Source: Muribaculaceae bacterium
Lineage (GTDB): Bacteria > Bacteroidota > Bacteroidia > Bacteroidales > Muribaculaceae
Assembly (NCBI GenBank): GCA_017619355.1
Contig: JAFZSO010000036.1
Coordinates: forward strand, 25,356 to 89,355
DNA length: 64,000 nt
Direction: 5' to 3'
A program made the translations under genes and the position numbers. Shown here in pieces: positions 56,383-64,000 of this stretch. The notes beneath the pieces are model-generated. The model saw only the letters and a program-made list of their open reading frames with translations, ran no database searches and was not told the DNA's origin. Position 1 is the first letter of the stretch, and every line of letters starts with the position of its first letter.

Positions 56383-57720
56383 ATGAAACATTTTCTTTTA
56401 CTGCTGACGCTCACATTGAGCCTCATCACAACTGCCTGCAATCCCAACAAGAACAAAGCAGGCGACAACGACTTCAAGCTGCCCGAGGTGACCGACATCG
56501 CCATGTATCAGGTCAACCCGCGCGTGTTTGCACCCCAGAACTCCCTCAATGCCGTTGCCGAGCGCATCGACTCCATCAAAGCGCTGGGGGTAAATGTTAT
56601 CTGGGTCATGCCCATCTACCCCATCGGTGAGGTGAAAAGCAAGAACTCGCCCTACTCCATCAAGGACTACAAGGCTGTTGCCCCCGAATTCGGCACCATC
56701 GACGACTTCAAGAACCTGGTCAAGGTGTGCCACGAGCACGGCATGGCCATCATACTCGACTGGGTGGCCAACCATACCGCTTGGGACAATGCCTGGGTGA
56801 AGGACCATCCCGAGTGGTACACACAAGACAAGAAGGGTGAAATCATCTTCCCCGAGAACACCGACTGGACCGATGTGGCCGACCTCAACTACGACAACAA
56901 GGAGATGCGCGCTGCCATGATCGACGCCATGAAGTTCTGGATTACCGAAGTAGGCATCGATGGTTTCCGCTGCGATGTGGCCGACGCCGTTCCCACCGAC
57001 TTCTGGAAAGACGCCATCACCCAACTGCGCAAGGCTGCAGCCCCACGCAACATTGTGATGCTCGCCGAGGGCAACGACAAGGAAAACTTCATCAAAGGCG
57101 GATTTGACATGAACTATGCCTGGGACTTCAAGGATGCCGTCATTGCCACTTTCAAGGGCGAGAGCGCCAAGAAACTGCTCGAAACCGACTCAGCCGAATA
57201 CGCCGGAATTCCCGATGGCAAAGTGAAACTGCGCTTCACCACCAACCACGACGAGGCCAACAAGGAATCGCCTGTGGTGCTTTTCGGCAACGAGCGCGGC
57301 TCTATGGCTGCCTTTGTAGCCACCTCTATGCTCCACGGCGGCCTGCTCGTCTACAGCTCGCAAGAAGTGGGCTACGAGAAACCCATCAACTTCTTCCACT
57401 ATGTGCCCATCGACTGGACGCAGCATCCCGAGCTCTACAAGGAATATCAGCAACTCATCAAGGTCTATAACGAGAACGCCGCCCTGCGCAAAGGCAAGAT
57501 GGCCGATGCCGGCACCAACGATGATGTGCTGCTGTTCACACGCACCCTTGACAATGACACTTTCATCCTCGCCGTCAATGTGCACAACAAGCTCGTTCAA
57601 CTGCCCACTAAAGACTTGGCAGGAACAAATGTCACCGATGTCATGACAGGTAAAGATGGCACGATTATTGATAAAACAACATTGAAACCTTACGAATATC
57701 GTATTTGGAAGAAGAAATAA
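56383..57720 (+). CDS. Lipoprotein alpha-amylase family enzyme (GH13)
   Basis: 445 aa with a lipobox (LLLTLTLSLITTAC, Cys near 19), so membrane-anchored. GH13 regions: LGVNVIWVMPIYPI, ILDWVANHTAWDN, GIDGFRCDVADA with nucleophile Asp198, MLAEGND with acid/base Glu229, and TTNHDEA with His289-Asp290. All catalytic residues are present. It hydrolyses or transfers alpha-glucans. No SusC/SusD genes are near, so it is not a standard utilisation locus. It is followed after 14 nt by a DUF1893 gene, possibly on the same message. Confidence 0.9.
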   Translation: MKHFLLLLTLTLSLITTACNPNKNKAGDNDFKLPEVTDIAMYQVNPRVFAPQNSLNAVAERIDSIKALGVNVIWVMPIYPIGEVKSKNSPYSIKDYKAVAPEFGTIDDFKNLVKVCHEHGMAIILDWVANHTAWDNAWVKDHPEWYTQDKKGEIIFPENTDWTDVADLNYDNKEMRAAMIDAMKFWITEVGIDGFRCDVADAVPTDFWKDAITQLRKAAAPRNIVMLAEGNDKENFIKGGFDMNYAWDFKDAVIATFKGESAKKLLETDSAEYAGIPDGKVKLRFTTNHDEANKESPVVLFGNERGSMAAFVATSMLHGGLLVYSSQEVGYEKPINFFHYVPIDWTQHPELYKEYQQLIKVYNENAALRKGKMADAGTNDDVLLFTRTLDNDTFILAVNVHNKLVQLPTKDLAGTNVTDVMTGKDGTIIDKTTLKPYEYRIWKKK

Positions 57721-57734
57721 AATGAGCAACTTGA

Positions 57735-58160
57735 ATGATGAATGAACTCATTGACATACTCGACAACCAGAACGCATCGCTCGTGATACGCGACGCGCAG
57801 GGCGAGATCCACACCTGTCACGGGCGTGGCGTGAGCGACTTGCATCACATCCTGCACAACACGCCCCAATGGCTAAAAGATGCCATGGTGGCCGACAAGG
57901 TGGTGGGACGCGGAGCAGCGGCACTCATGATTCTGGGCGGAGTGAGGCAGCTTCACGCTGCACTCATCAGTGAGCAGGCCATCAGTTTTCTCGAAATGGC
58001 CCATGTCAAGTTCTCTTACGGCAAACGGGTGCCTGCCATCATTAACCGGGCAGGCACCGGCCTTTGCCCCGTAGAGACGCTCACTGCTCATTGCACCTCT
58101 CCACAAGAGGCTCTTCCGCTTATCGACCGGTTCGTGAGTTCATTGCCATCTTCATGTTAA
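57735..58160 (+). CDS. DUF1893 family protein
   Basis: 141 aa: SLVIRDAQGEIHTCHGRGVSDLHHIL, AMVADKVVGRGAAALMILGGVRQLHAALISEQA and VPAIINRAGTGLCPVETL are the DUF1893 blocks. The family resembles the cytidine-deaminase-like fold but lacks known activity. A role in nucleotide or quinone metabolism has been proposed only loosely. The gene end overlaps the upstream part of the next frame but not its chosen start. Confidence 0.8.
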   Translation: MMNELIDILDNQNASLVIRDAQGEIHTCHGRGVSDLHHILHNTPQWLKDAMVADKVVGRGAAALMILGGVRQLHAALISEQAISFLEMAHVKFSYGKRVPAIINRAGTGLCPVETLTAHCTSPQEALPLIDRFVSSLPSSC

Positions 58161-58183
58161 ACCTCTTTATTCAAAAAATTAGT

Positions 58184-59902
58184 ATGTCTATTTTCAATCG
58201 TTTCAAACAACTCTCGACCCAACAGCAACCCCAGGTCGAAGACCTTTTCAAGCAGTTCCTGAACAACTACAACTGCAAATTCAGTATTGACCAGAATGAG
58301 GGAGAAGATTACCACCGCTACTTCTTCGATTATCAAGGAGGGCACTACATTGCCATCTTCTACGACAACATTCAGGGCGTGGAAATCATTTTTCCGCGCT
58401 TCCTCGACACCACGCCCGATAACATCAATGTGTTGCGCTCGCTCAGCAACAGGGCCAACTCCTTCAACATCCGTTACAAGTTCCACTACAGCATCGACGA
58501 GAAGGACAACTCGGCGACCATGAACCTCAGTTTCTTCCTGACGGTCATCAACCACGCCGAACTCAAAAGCATGCTGGAACACTGCTTTGTGGAGCAACGC
58601 GAGTTTAACGATGCCTTCAGCCGTGCCCTGAAAGACGCCAAAGATGCCGACTCTGACGACTTCGAGACCGATGTGAAAAACAAGATGCGCGAGAAGTTTC
58701 TCCTGCGTCAGCAAGAATTCCTGGCTCAGCATCACGACCTGCAGTTCCGCACCGACCAACTGCAGACCCTCACGCTGTCGCAAATCCTGATGCGGCTCGA
58801 AGACGCCCAGTCGCTCCAATTCACGGCGATGCACATCATCAAAAACGGGCAAATGGAGAGCATCGACGGCTCCGACAATATTGCCAACTACGACCTGTCG
58901 TCGGCCATCATCGAGGGCGACAACTTCAGCGCCGACCATGCTGTGGCCGTTATCCGCTACAACAAGATTTCGGCCTTCGATAACGACGACACGGTACACC
59001 AGGACCTCATTTCCACCATCACCTTCAAGCGCGACGACACCGACGGCACCACACTCTACTACCGGCTGCAGGTGACACTTGACGACGACCAGCCGCTCAC
59101 CAGTGTGGCAGCACCTCGCTCGGTGAACAAGACCAACAGCTTCACGCTGCTCGTGGCACACGACCTGAGCAACCCGAAAAAGAAACTGCAGGAATTTGAC
59201 TACATGTGGAAAGACGCACAGATCAAGCTGCGGGACAAACAGATGGACGAACTCACCGATGAGCAGAAACTCATTCTGAACATCGACATCCCTAATGTAT
59301 CCTACTGCGTGTATTGGGGCATGAAATACTACCGCCAGCAACGATTCTACGAGGCTCTCCACTTCCTGGAAGCCGCCTACGAGCCCTGGCGCAAGTCGTT
59401 CTTCATCATGAAGGAAGACGAGAAATCTGCCTTCTTCGATGTCTGCTACCACATCGGGTTCTGCTACTGCGAGCTGCAACTCTACAAGCAGGCATTCTAC
59501 TACCTCGACATCGTGGGCGACATTGGCCGCATCGACTTTGCCGTGGAGCATGTCAACGCCCTCGCCAATGCCGGCGATGTGCGCATATTCCACACAATCA
59601 ACAACATACTGCACGACATCCAGGAACAATACAACCTGAATGACGAGGAAGAAGATGTGCCCGACAACATCTGCCGGCTCGTGAGCTTCCTCAAAAGGCG
59701 CAATGCTTTCTCGCTCATCGAGTTCGGCAAACTCGACGACGCCGAGACTGAATTCAAGAAACTCCTCAATGACCCTGCCAGCCGCGACTACGCCATTCAG
59801 GAACTCGCCTACATCCAGCGCCTCCGCAACAACAGCGGCAACCATGACAACGGCAATGAGCAGCAGCACGAGCCAAACTCTGAGGCACAAAACACGCTCT
59901 AA
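58184..59902 (+). CDS. Hypothetical cytosolic protein with TPR-like C-terminus
   Basis: 572 aa from the ATG at 58184; the frame is open from 58064, but that overlaps the DUF1893 gene. No signal peptide. The N-terminal 150 residues read like a YbjN/bacterial sensory-type fold (FNRFKQLSTQQQPQVEDLFKQFL, GHYIAIFYDNIQGVEIIFPRFLD). The C-terminal third has TPR-like helices (KYYRQQRFYEALHFLEAAYEPW, CELQLYKQAFYYLDIVGDIGR). Function unknown. The full-length antisense ORF is a codon shadow. Confidence 0.7.
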   Translation: MSIFNRFKQLSTQQQPQVEDLFKQFLNNYNCKFSIDQNEGEDYHRYFFDYQGGHYIAIFYDNIQGVEIIFPRFLDTTPDNINVLRSLSNRANSFNIRYKFHYSIDEKDNSATMNLSFFLTVINHAELKSMLEHCFVEQREFNDAFSRALKDAKDADSDDFETDVKNKMREKFLLRQQEFLAQHHDLQFRTDQLQTLTLSQILMRLEDAQSLQFTAMHIIKNGQMESIDGSDNIANYDLSSAIIEGDNFSADHAVAVIRYNKISAFDNDDTVHQDLISTITFKRDDTDGTTLYYRLQVTLDDDQPLTSVAAPRSVNKTNSFTLLVAHDLSNPKKKLQEFDYMWKDAQIKLRDKQMDELTDEQKLILNIDIPNVSYCVYWGMKYYRQQRFYEALHFLEAAYEPWRKSFFIMKEDEKSAFFDVCYHIGFCYCELQLYKQAFYYLDIVGDIGRIDFAVEHVNALANAGDVRIFHTINNILHDIQEQYNLNDEEEDVPDNICRLVSFLKRRNAFSLIEFGKLDDAETEFKKLLNDPASRDYAIQELAYIQRLRNNSGNHDNGNEQQHEPNSEAQNTL

Positions 59903-59946
59903 AGAGCAAGTTTTTCAAGTTTTAGGAAAAAAATGTGCTTGAGGCG

Positions 59947-59977
59947 CTTGCAGGTTCACAAATCTTTTGTAACTTTG
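59947..59977 (+). promoter_or_regulatory. Promoter of rpsO
   Basis: CTTG at 59947-59950, 19 nt, TAACTTTG at 59970-59977. Confidence 0.7.
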
Positions 59978-60027
59978 CACCGCTATTTTTAAAACATACA
60001 CTTTTTATTAATCAAAATTTTCGCAGA

Positions 60028-60303
60028 ATGTACTTAGATTCAGAGAAAAAGAAAGAAATCTTTGGCACCTACGGCGCAAGCAATACTGATACTGGGTCCC
60101 CCGAGGCGCAGATAGCATTATTCTCCTACCGTATTGCCCACTTGACCGAACATCTTAAGGTCAACAAGAAAGATTATACTACGCAGCGTGCACTGAAGAT
60201 GCTTGTTGGTAAGCGTCGTCGTTTGCTCGATTACCTGATTCGCAAAGACATCAACCGTTATCGTGCAATCATCGCTAAGAAAGAACTCGGCATCCGCAAG
60301 TAA
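60028..60303 (+). CDS. rpsO: 30S ribosomal protein S15
   Basis: 91 aa from the ATG at 60028; the longer frame begins before the promoter. TDTGSPEAQIALFSYRIAHLTEHLKVNKKDYTTQRALKMLVGKRRRLLDYL is the conserved S15 core that binds the 16S rRNA central domain. Single-gene operon with its own promoter and a strong terminator. The ~50-nt leader may carry the autoregulatory site known for S15 in other bacteria (not shown here). Confidence 0.97.
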   Translation: MYLDSEKKKEIFGTYGASNTDTGSPEAQIALFSYRIAHLTEHLKVNKKDYTTQRALKMLVGKRRRLLDYLIRKDINRYRAIIAKKELGIRK

Positions 60304-60356
60304 GCACACACTAAGCGTGGTGATGGCGGCCTCAACAACCGCCCTCTAAACTAAAA

Positions 60357-60398
60357 AGAATCGTCGCAGGACATGTGCCTTGCGACGATTCTCTTTTT
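60357..60398 (+). terminator. Terminator of rpsO
   Basis: AGAATCGTCGCA (60357-60368) with TGCGACGATTCT (60381-60392), 12-bp perfect stem, then CTTTTT. Confidence 0.92.
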
Positions 60399-60413
60399 AT
60401 CTCAGTCTCTCGT

Positions 60414-61127
60414 TTATTCGCTGAAAAGCAGCTGGTTATAAGCATTCACGATGCGCTGCCAGTGCTTGGGCAGGTTCGCCTTGCTGTCAGTGCTCACCTG
60501 CACATTGCGGTAGTAGCCGTTGGCGTCAGGCTCCTCGTCGGTTGTTACCGTATAGGTCGCCTTCACGCCATAGGTGCCGTATTCGCTGCGATCGGTGATA
60601 TACACCAACTGGTCCTTCAGCTTCATGGCGGTGCCCTCAAAGCCATATCGCTCATAGAACATCGAGCACCACGAAGCACTGCCTTCCAGCAGCAGCGTCT
60701 TCGACTGCGGGTCGAGCATCAGCAAGCCATTCATGTCGTTGTCGACCTTCTTGAAACTCTGCTTCTCCTCATTCCACAGGAGCAGCACGCTGTAGTTGCG
60801 GCTCTCGCCACTGCCAATCAGGATGTCGATGTAGCCATCAAAATTGGCATCCAGATAGTGCACCTCTGTGCGCTTAGCGCCGCTCACCTCAAAATCATCA
60901 TACCACAGTATCAGAGTTTTGCCCACATAGACCTTTGCCCGCAGGGTGCCATCTTCTTCATCATAGACAAAGGTGCTCACATGCATGGCCCTCCTGGGGC
61001 AATCATTGAGAGTAATGTAGCCCATCTCGTTGGGCTTGATCACCGGAGCCACCACTTCGCTCTTATCCACCGCATTCACGCCCAAGGCGCACAGCAGCGA
61101 CATCATCAAAACAGCAATCTTCTTCAT
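60414..61127 (-). CDS. Secreted protein of unknown function
   Basis: 237 aa from the ATG at 61127, with signal peptide MKKIAVLMMSLLCALGVNAV. The frame extends to 61178, but a minus-strand promoter (TTTG 61184-61187, N18, TAAATTTG 61158-61165) lies inside that extension, supporting the shorter start. YLDANFDGYIDILIGSGESRNYSVLLLWNEE resembles an FG-GAP/VCBS-type repeat as used for calcium-binding propeller blades. No enzyme motif. Divergent from the NlpC-like gene. Confidence 0.75.
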   Translation of the reverse strand: MKKIAVLMMSLLCALGVNAVDKSEVVAPVIKPNEMGYITLNDCPRRAMHVSTFVYDEEDGTLRAKVYVGKTLILWYDDFEVSGAKRTEVHYLDANFDGYIDILIGSGESRNYSVLLLWNEEKQSFKKVDNDMNGLLMLDPQSKTLLLEGSASWCSMFYERYGFEGTAMKLKDQLVYITDRSEYGTYGVKATYTVTTDEEPDANGYYRNVQVSTDSKANLPKHWQRIVNAYNQLLFSE

Positions 61128-61219
61128 AATATCGTTATTTGACATGACTAATATCTGCAAATTTAAGAAATATTCCAATAAATCAAAAACAAATGAAACT
61201 ATTTAAGTATTTTTGCAGT

Positions 61220-61876
61220 ATGAAGTGGCTTGTAACATTTATCATTTCTTTAGTCTCCCTGTTCACACTTGATGCACAAGAGGTTCTTACCCGTGAGCAA
61301 CTTGTGGCGGGCCAATGTGCCCTACTGCATGAGGCCGACCTCATTTTTGTGGTCAATAGCGAGGGTAATGCCATTACCCAGAGTACACAGGCCCGCGGCG
61401 ATTGGCCCATCGACCATGTTGCCGTCTTTCACCGCACCACCGATGGCAACCCCTGCGTGATTCAGGCCGTGCACAAGGGCGTGTGCATCGAGCCGCTCAA
61501 CTCGCTCCTGACCGATGAAGACGCTTCAGCACTGCTCATAGGTCGCGTGAGTGATGTTGATGCCAAAGTCACCATCAGGAGATGCCTGGCGTTTCTGGGC
61601 AAGCCCTATGACCACTACTTTGCTCCCAGCGACAGCGCCATCTATTGCAGCGAACTGGTCCAGAAAAGCTATGTCGATGCAAAGGGCAACCTCATCTTCG
61701 ACCCCATTCCCATGAGCTTCCACTCGACCGATGGCAGCATTCTGCCCTACTGGACCGAGCATTATGGCCGCATCGGCTCACGCGTGCCCGAAGGTGCACC
61801 CGGCACGAATCCCGCCGAGCTCTCGCGTCGCCCGCAGGTAACAATACTTTATATCGTGGAATTATCACACCCCTAG
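61220..61876 (+). CDS. Permuted NlpC/P60-like cysteine peptidase (YiiX type)
   Basis: 218 aa from the ATG at 61220, with signal peptide MKWLVTFIISLVSLFTLDAQ; the frame also opens at 61193. WPIDHVAVFHRT gives the permuted-papain His, and IYCSELVQKSY the Cys nucleophile (Peptidase_C92/YiiX family). These enzymes cut amide or ester bonds in peptidoglycan or lipids. A -7 box TATTTTTG at 61208-61215 ends only 4 nt before the ATG, which would give an almost leaderless mRNA. Its 3' end overlaps the next gene on the opposite strand by 12 nt. Confidence 0.82.
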   Translation: MKWLVTFIISLVSLFTLDAQEVLTREQLVAGQCALLHEADLIFVVNSEGNAITQSTQARGDWPIDHVAVFHRTTDGNPCVIQAVHKGVCIEPLNSLLTDEDASALLIGRVSDVDAKVTIRRCLAFLGKPYDHYFAPSDSAIYCSELVQKSYVDAKGNLIFDPIPMSFHSTDGSILPYWTEHYGRIGSRVPEGAPGTNPAELSRRPQVTILYIVELSHP

Positions 61877-63667
61877 CTCATCAGCAATGGGCTGGGTCTC
61901 ATCAAACTCATACACATCAGCCTCAGGTTCATCAGGATAAGTATAAGCGCCATATTCGTCAGTCTCTTCACGCACCACTTCCTCATCAATATCCGAACCA
62001 TTCAGGGTGAGCCTATACCATACCGCCTCGCCCATGTGTGCCATCATTTGAATCACATACCCGCTTCCACAATAGAACGAAGAATGGCTTGCACTAGTGT
62101 AATGCATTAATGTGAGCCCATTCACATCGTAACGGTAGACATAGAGCGTATAATCGGCTTCACAAGTACCTTTCGTCACCCATAACTCAGGTATACCATC
62201 GCCAGTTATGTCGTGGAGGAAATACTCACCAAATTCATCCTCACCCATCTCATAGTTCAGGGTCTCCAACTTGTTGACATAGGCTTCATAGATTATTCTT
62301 TTCATATCAGCTGTATCGGCATCAACCGACAATTCCTCCGGTACATAAATGGCAGTATCAGATGCACTGAAATCGGCATCATATCCGCTATTGCTACTAT
62401 CGGAATTGTTGATATGATAATTTGCGATAAACACCACAACAATGCCCAACACCAACAGCGCGATAAACACCGCAAGCATTTTGGTTGAAGACTTGGAGCT
62501 ACCTCCGTTCTCATTGTGCGAAGGCTCAACAGGTGCATTTCCGCCAGCAGAATCTTTATCACGGCTATCAGTGGGGAGTTCGGCTATTCCAAATAAGGGC
62601 GCATTAGTTTCATCGACTTCAATTTCAGGGGGTGTGGGCGGAACGGGAGGCATAGGATAAACCTTCACGACCTCAACGCCATCATCGCCTGAAAAATCCT
62701 CTAACATCTCTACGCCATTGCTATCTGAAGGTTTATCAAGCTTCTCAATGCCATCGTTACTTGAAGGTACATCAAGAACCTCAACACCATCGTCAGACGA
62801 CAAGGCTTCATTCTCATCACCCAGTTCTCGGGAGTAACTTACAGCATCAAGATTGGCCTGCTCGACATCAGCATCTTCATCAGTAGACGGGATTACCACG
62901 ACCTCCACATCAGCAGGGTCCCCCTGATCACTTTCCTCCTGTTGAACTGGATCTTCAGTTTTCACATCTTCAATAACCGTCACTTCAGGCTCCGGTTCCT
63001 CCAGCACTTCTGGTTCCGAGGTTTCAACAACTTCGGGTTCCACAATGATTTCTGGCACAGGTTCAGGCTCGGGGGCAGGTTCAGGCTCGGGAATCACCAC
63101 GGGCACATCTGAGATGTTGATGCCATCGCAGACAATTCCGCTTTGGGCATCGATGAGCAGCACCGCACGGTGCTGGGCATAAGCCGGCTGGAATAGGCAA
63201 CGGCTGTCGAGCAACAGCTGAAGCGTGTCATCGGTCCATTCCTCGATGCGGCAGGCAATTGTCTTGCCATGCTGAGGCTCAAATGGCGGCAGATAGTCCT
63301 TGTCGGGGTATTCGGTGGCAAAGAGGTGGTCGAGGGCAGCCGTGTTGAGCATGGTGCCACGCAACTGCTTGCGCACCTCGTCAATCAAGTGTTGCAAGGT
63401 ATTGCCATCAACAGCCAGATTCTGTGGCACAAAGATGCTAGCGGCAATGCACAGGCCATTGAAACCCTGCTTGAGCAGATGAACGAAACCCACATAGCAA
63501 CCATCGGAATCATGCGACAAAATGAGCAGACCCTCACCCTCGTCTATATTGTCGAGGGTGAGCAGGCACGCATTGAAGTCGACCGTGTGTAATTCCCAAT
63601 CGTGATTGGGGTTTGCCACATAGGCCTCCCTGCCATTATTCGTTATTCTCAGGCCAAGTTTGTTCAT
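61865..63667 (-). CDS. Single-pass membrane protein with acidic linker
   Basis: 600 aa. Residues 1-185 form a globular domain without signal peptide (NLAVDGNTLQHLIDEVRKQLRGT). Residues 190-390 are a low-complexity Glu/Pro/Asp linker, including PEPEPAPEPEPVPE and four variants of [SD]xxGVExLxxxS. One transmembrane helix follows near 400-420 (MLAVFIALLVLGIVVVFIANY). The C-terminal domain (FLHDITGDGIPELWVTKGTC, LYVYRYDVNGLTLMHY) has FG-GAP-like ELWV patterns and would be periplasmic. No family is known to me. Cytoplasm-to-periplasm sensing is a possible role. Confidence 0.65.
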   Translation of the reverse strand: MNKLGLRITNNGREAYVANPNHDWELHTVDFNACLLTLDNIDEGEGLLILSHDSDGCYVGFVHLLKQGFNGLCIAASIFVPQNLAVDGNTLQHLIDEVRKQLRGTMLNTAALDHLFATEYPDKDYLPPFEPQHGKTIACRIEEWTDDTLQLLLDSRCLFQPAYAQHRAVLLIDAQSGIVCDGINISDVPVVIPEPEPAPEPEPVPEIIVEPEVVETSEPEVLEEPEPEVTVIEDVKTEDPVQQEESDQGDPADVEVVVIPSTDEDADVEQANLDAVSYSRELGDENEALSSDDGVEVLDVPSSNDGIEKLDKPSDSNGVEMLEDFSGDDGVEVVKVYPMPPVPPTPPEIEVDETNAPLFGIAELPTDSRDKDSAGGNAPVEPSHNENGGSSKSSTKMLAVFIALLVLGIVVVFIANYHINNSDSSNSGYDADFSASDTAIYVPEELSVDADTADMKRIIYEAYVNKLETLNYEMGEDEFGEYFLHDITGDGIPELWVTKGTCEADYTLYVYRYDVNGLTLMHYTSASHSSFYCGSGYVIQMMAHMGEAVWYRLTLNGSDIDEEVVREETDEYGAYTYPDEPEADVYEFDETQPIADELGV

Positions 63668-63715
63668 GACTCATATTCAAGTCTATTCAAAAAGCATGCC
63701 AAGAACAAGAATGTG

Positions 63716-64000
63716 TTATTCCCACTCGATGGTTGCTGGTGGTTTCGACGAAATGTCGTAGCACACGCGGTTCACGCCACGCACCTTGTTGATGATCTCA
63801 TTACTCACACTTGCCATGAAATCGTAGGGCAAGTGCGCCCAGTCGGCAGTCATGGCATCGGTGCTGGTCACCGCACGCAATGCCACGGGGTGCTCATAGG
63901 TGCGCTCATCGCCCATCACGCCCACGCTGCGCACTGTGCTGAGCAGAATAGCGCCGGCTTGCCAGATTTTGTCATAAAGCACCTCGCCATCGGGGCATAC
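63716..64000 (-). CDS. guaA: GMP synthase, C-terminal part (cut by window edge)
   Basis: The last 94 residues are visible and the gene continues beyond 64000. [40 protein letters not shown] and the terminal [20 protein letters not shown] are the strongly conserved GuaA dimerisation domain. It makes GMP from XMP and glutamine. The stop is at 63716-63718. Confidence 0.93.
   Translation of the reverse strand, partial: VCPDGEVLYDKIWQAGAILLSTVRSVGVMGDERTYEHPVALRAVTSTDAMTADWAHLPYDFMASVSNEIINKVRGVNRVCYDISSKPPATIEWE

Noticed and set aside
58157-59890. 577-codon ORF on the minus strand
   Set aside because: Lies exactly opposite the 572-aa gene; composition is that of an antisense shadow in GC-rich codons, with no motif or start signal.
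1-64000. CRISPR arrays, tRNA or rRNA genes, insertion sequences, integrases
   Set aside because: No regularly spaced identical repeats of 24-40 bp with spacers, no cloverleaf in intergenic DNA, and no transposase or integrase motifs among the reading frames.

Overview
The window reads as a chromosomal segment of a Bacteroidales bacterium, most likely a gut or oral relative of Muribaculaceae or Prevotellaceae. That is inference from gene content and signals. Promoters fit the Bacteroidetes pattern TTTG-N19..21-TAnnTTTG (for example 6259-6290, 13293-13324, 30392-30423, 41325-41356), and most genes lack a strong Shine-Dalgarno sequence. The gene set also fits: a split class I lanthipeptide dehydratase, BspA-like surface proteins, a Bacteroidetes-type RNA polymerase omega/Rpb6, an MG2/TonB-plug protein and a PG0541-type efflux partner. 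No tRNA, rRNA, CRISPR array, transposase or integrase was found.

Layout. 1-6211: end of a DUF3244-like secreted protein, then a lanthipeptide-type RiPP cluster (LanC cyclase, split LanB, two long cysteine-rich precursors with the same leader, and a FISUMP-type lipoprotein between them). 6312-9068: MG2/TonB-plug protein. 9069-10251: non-coding, with structured repeats. 10252-12099 (-): U32 peptidase-family protein. 12291-24274: accessory, defence-like region. It holds a WYL regulator, an AT-rich operon with two DUF262 (GmrSD-like) proteins, and then a module of a RecA/KaiC-like ATPase, a DUF932-like protein, a PLD nuclease-like protein, an AAA+ ATPase and a HAD-SAK phosphatase-like protein. 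24484-34316: mostly housekeeping (bamD, rpoZ, a YefM/YoeB pair, dnaB, tfoX-like, radC, a glycosyltransferase, endonuclease I, an aminotransferase, a solute-binding protein). 34339-44406: a lipoprotein and two giant secreted proteins sharing a C-terminal tail. 44690-51244 (-): TetR-TolC-MFP-RND-PG0541 efflux operon with a clear operator. 51409-55244: two BspA-like proteins ending in dockerin-like repeats. 55245-56382: a second repeat-rich non-coding block. 56383-64000: GH13 amylase, DUF1893, rpsO, secreted and membrane proteins, and the 3' end of guaA.

Most striking result 1: four promoters inside 18575-23362 carry the same element with invariant geometry, TGCC-N7-GGCA-YARGC-N10-TTTG. Each precedes one transcription unit of the ATPase/PLD/AAA/HAD module, so this looks like one co-regulated regulon. 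The WYL gene upstream keeps the TGTGCC half-site at the same distance from its own TTTG.

Most striking result 2: the two non-coding blocks at 9.5 kb and 55.7-56.2 kb hold three copies of a ~65-70 nt element. A 6-bp stem in it differs in every copy yet stays perfectly paired (TGTTGA/TCAACA, TGGTGC/GCACCA, TTCCAA/TTGGAA). This is direct covariation evidence for a structured RNA or DNA element.

Limits: families were assigned from motifs recognised by eye. No database search, structure prediction or statistics were run.
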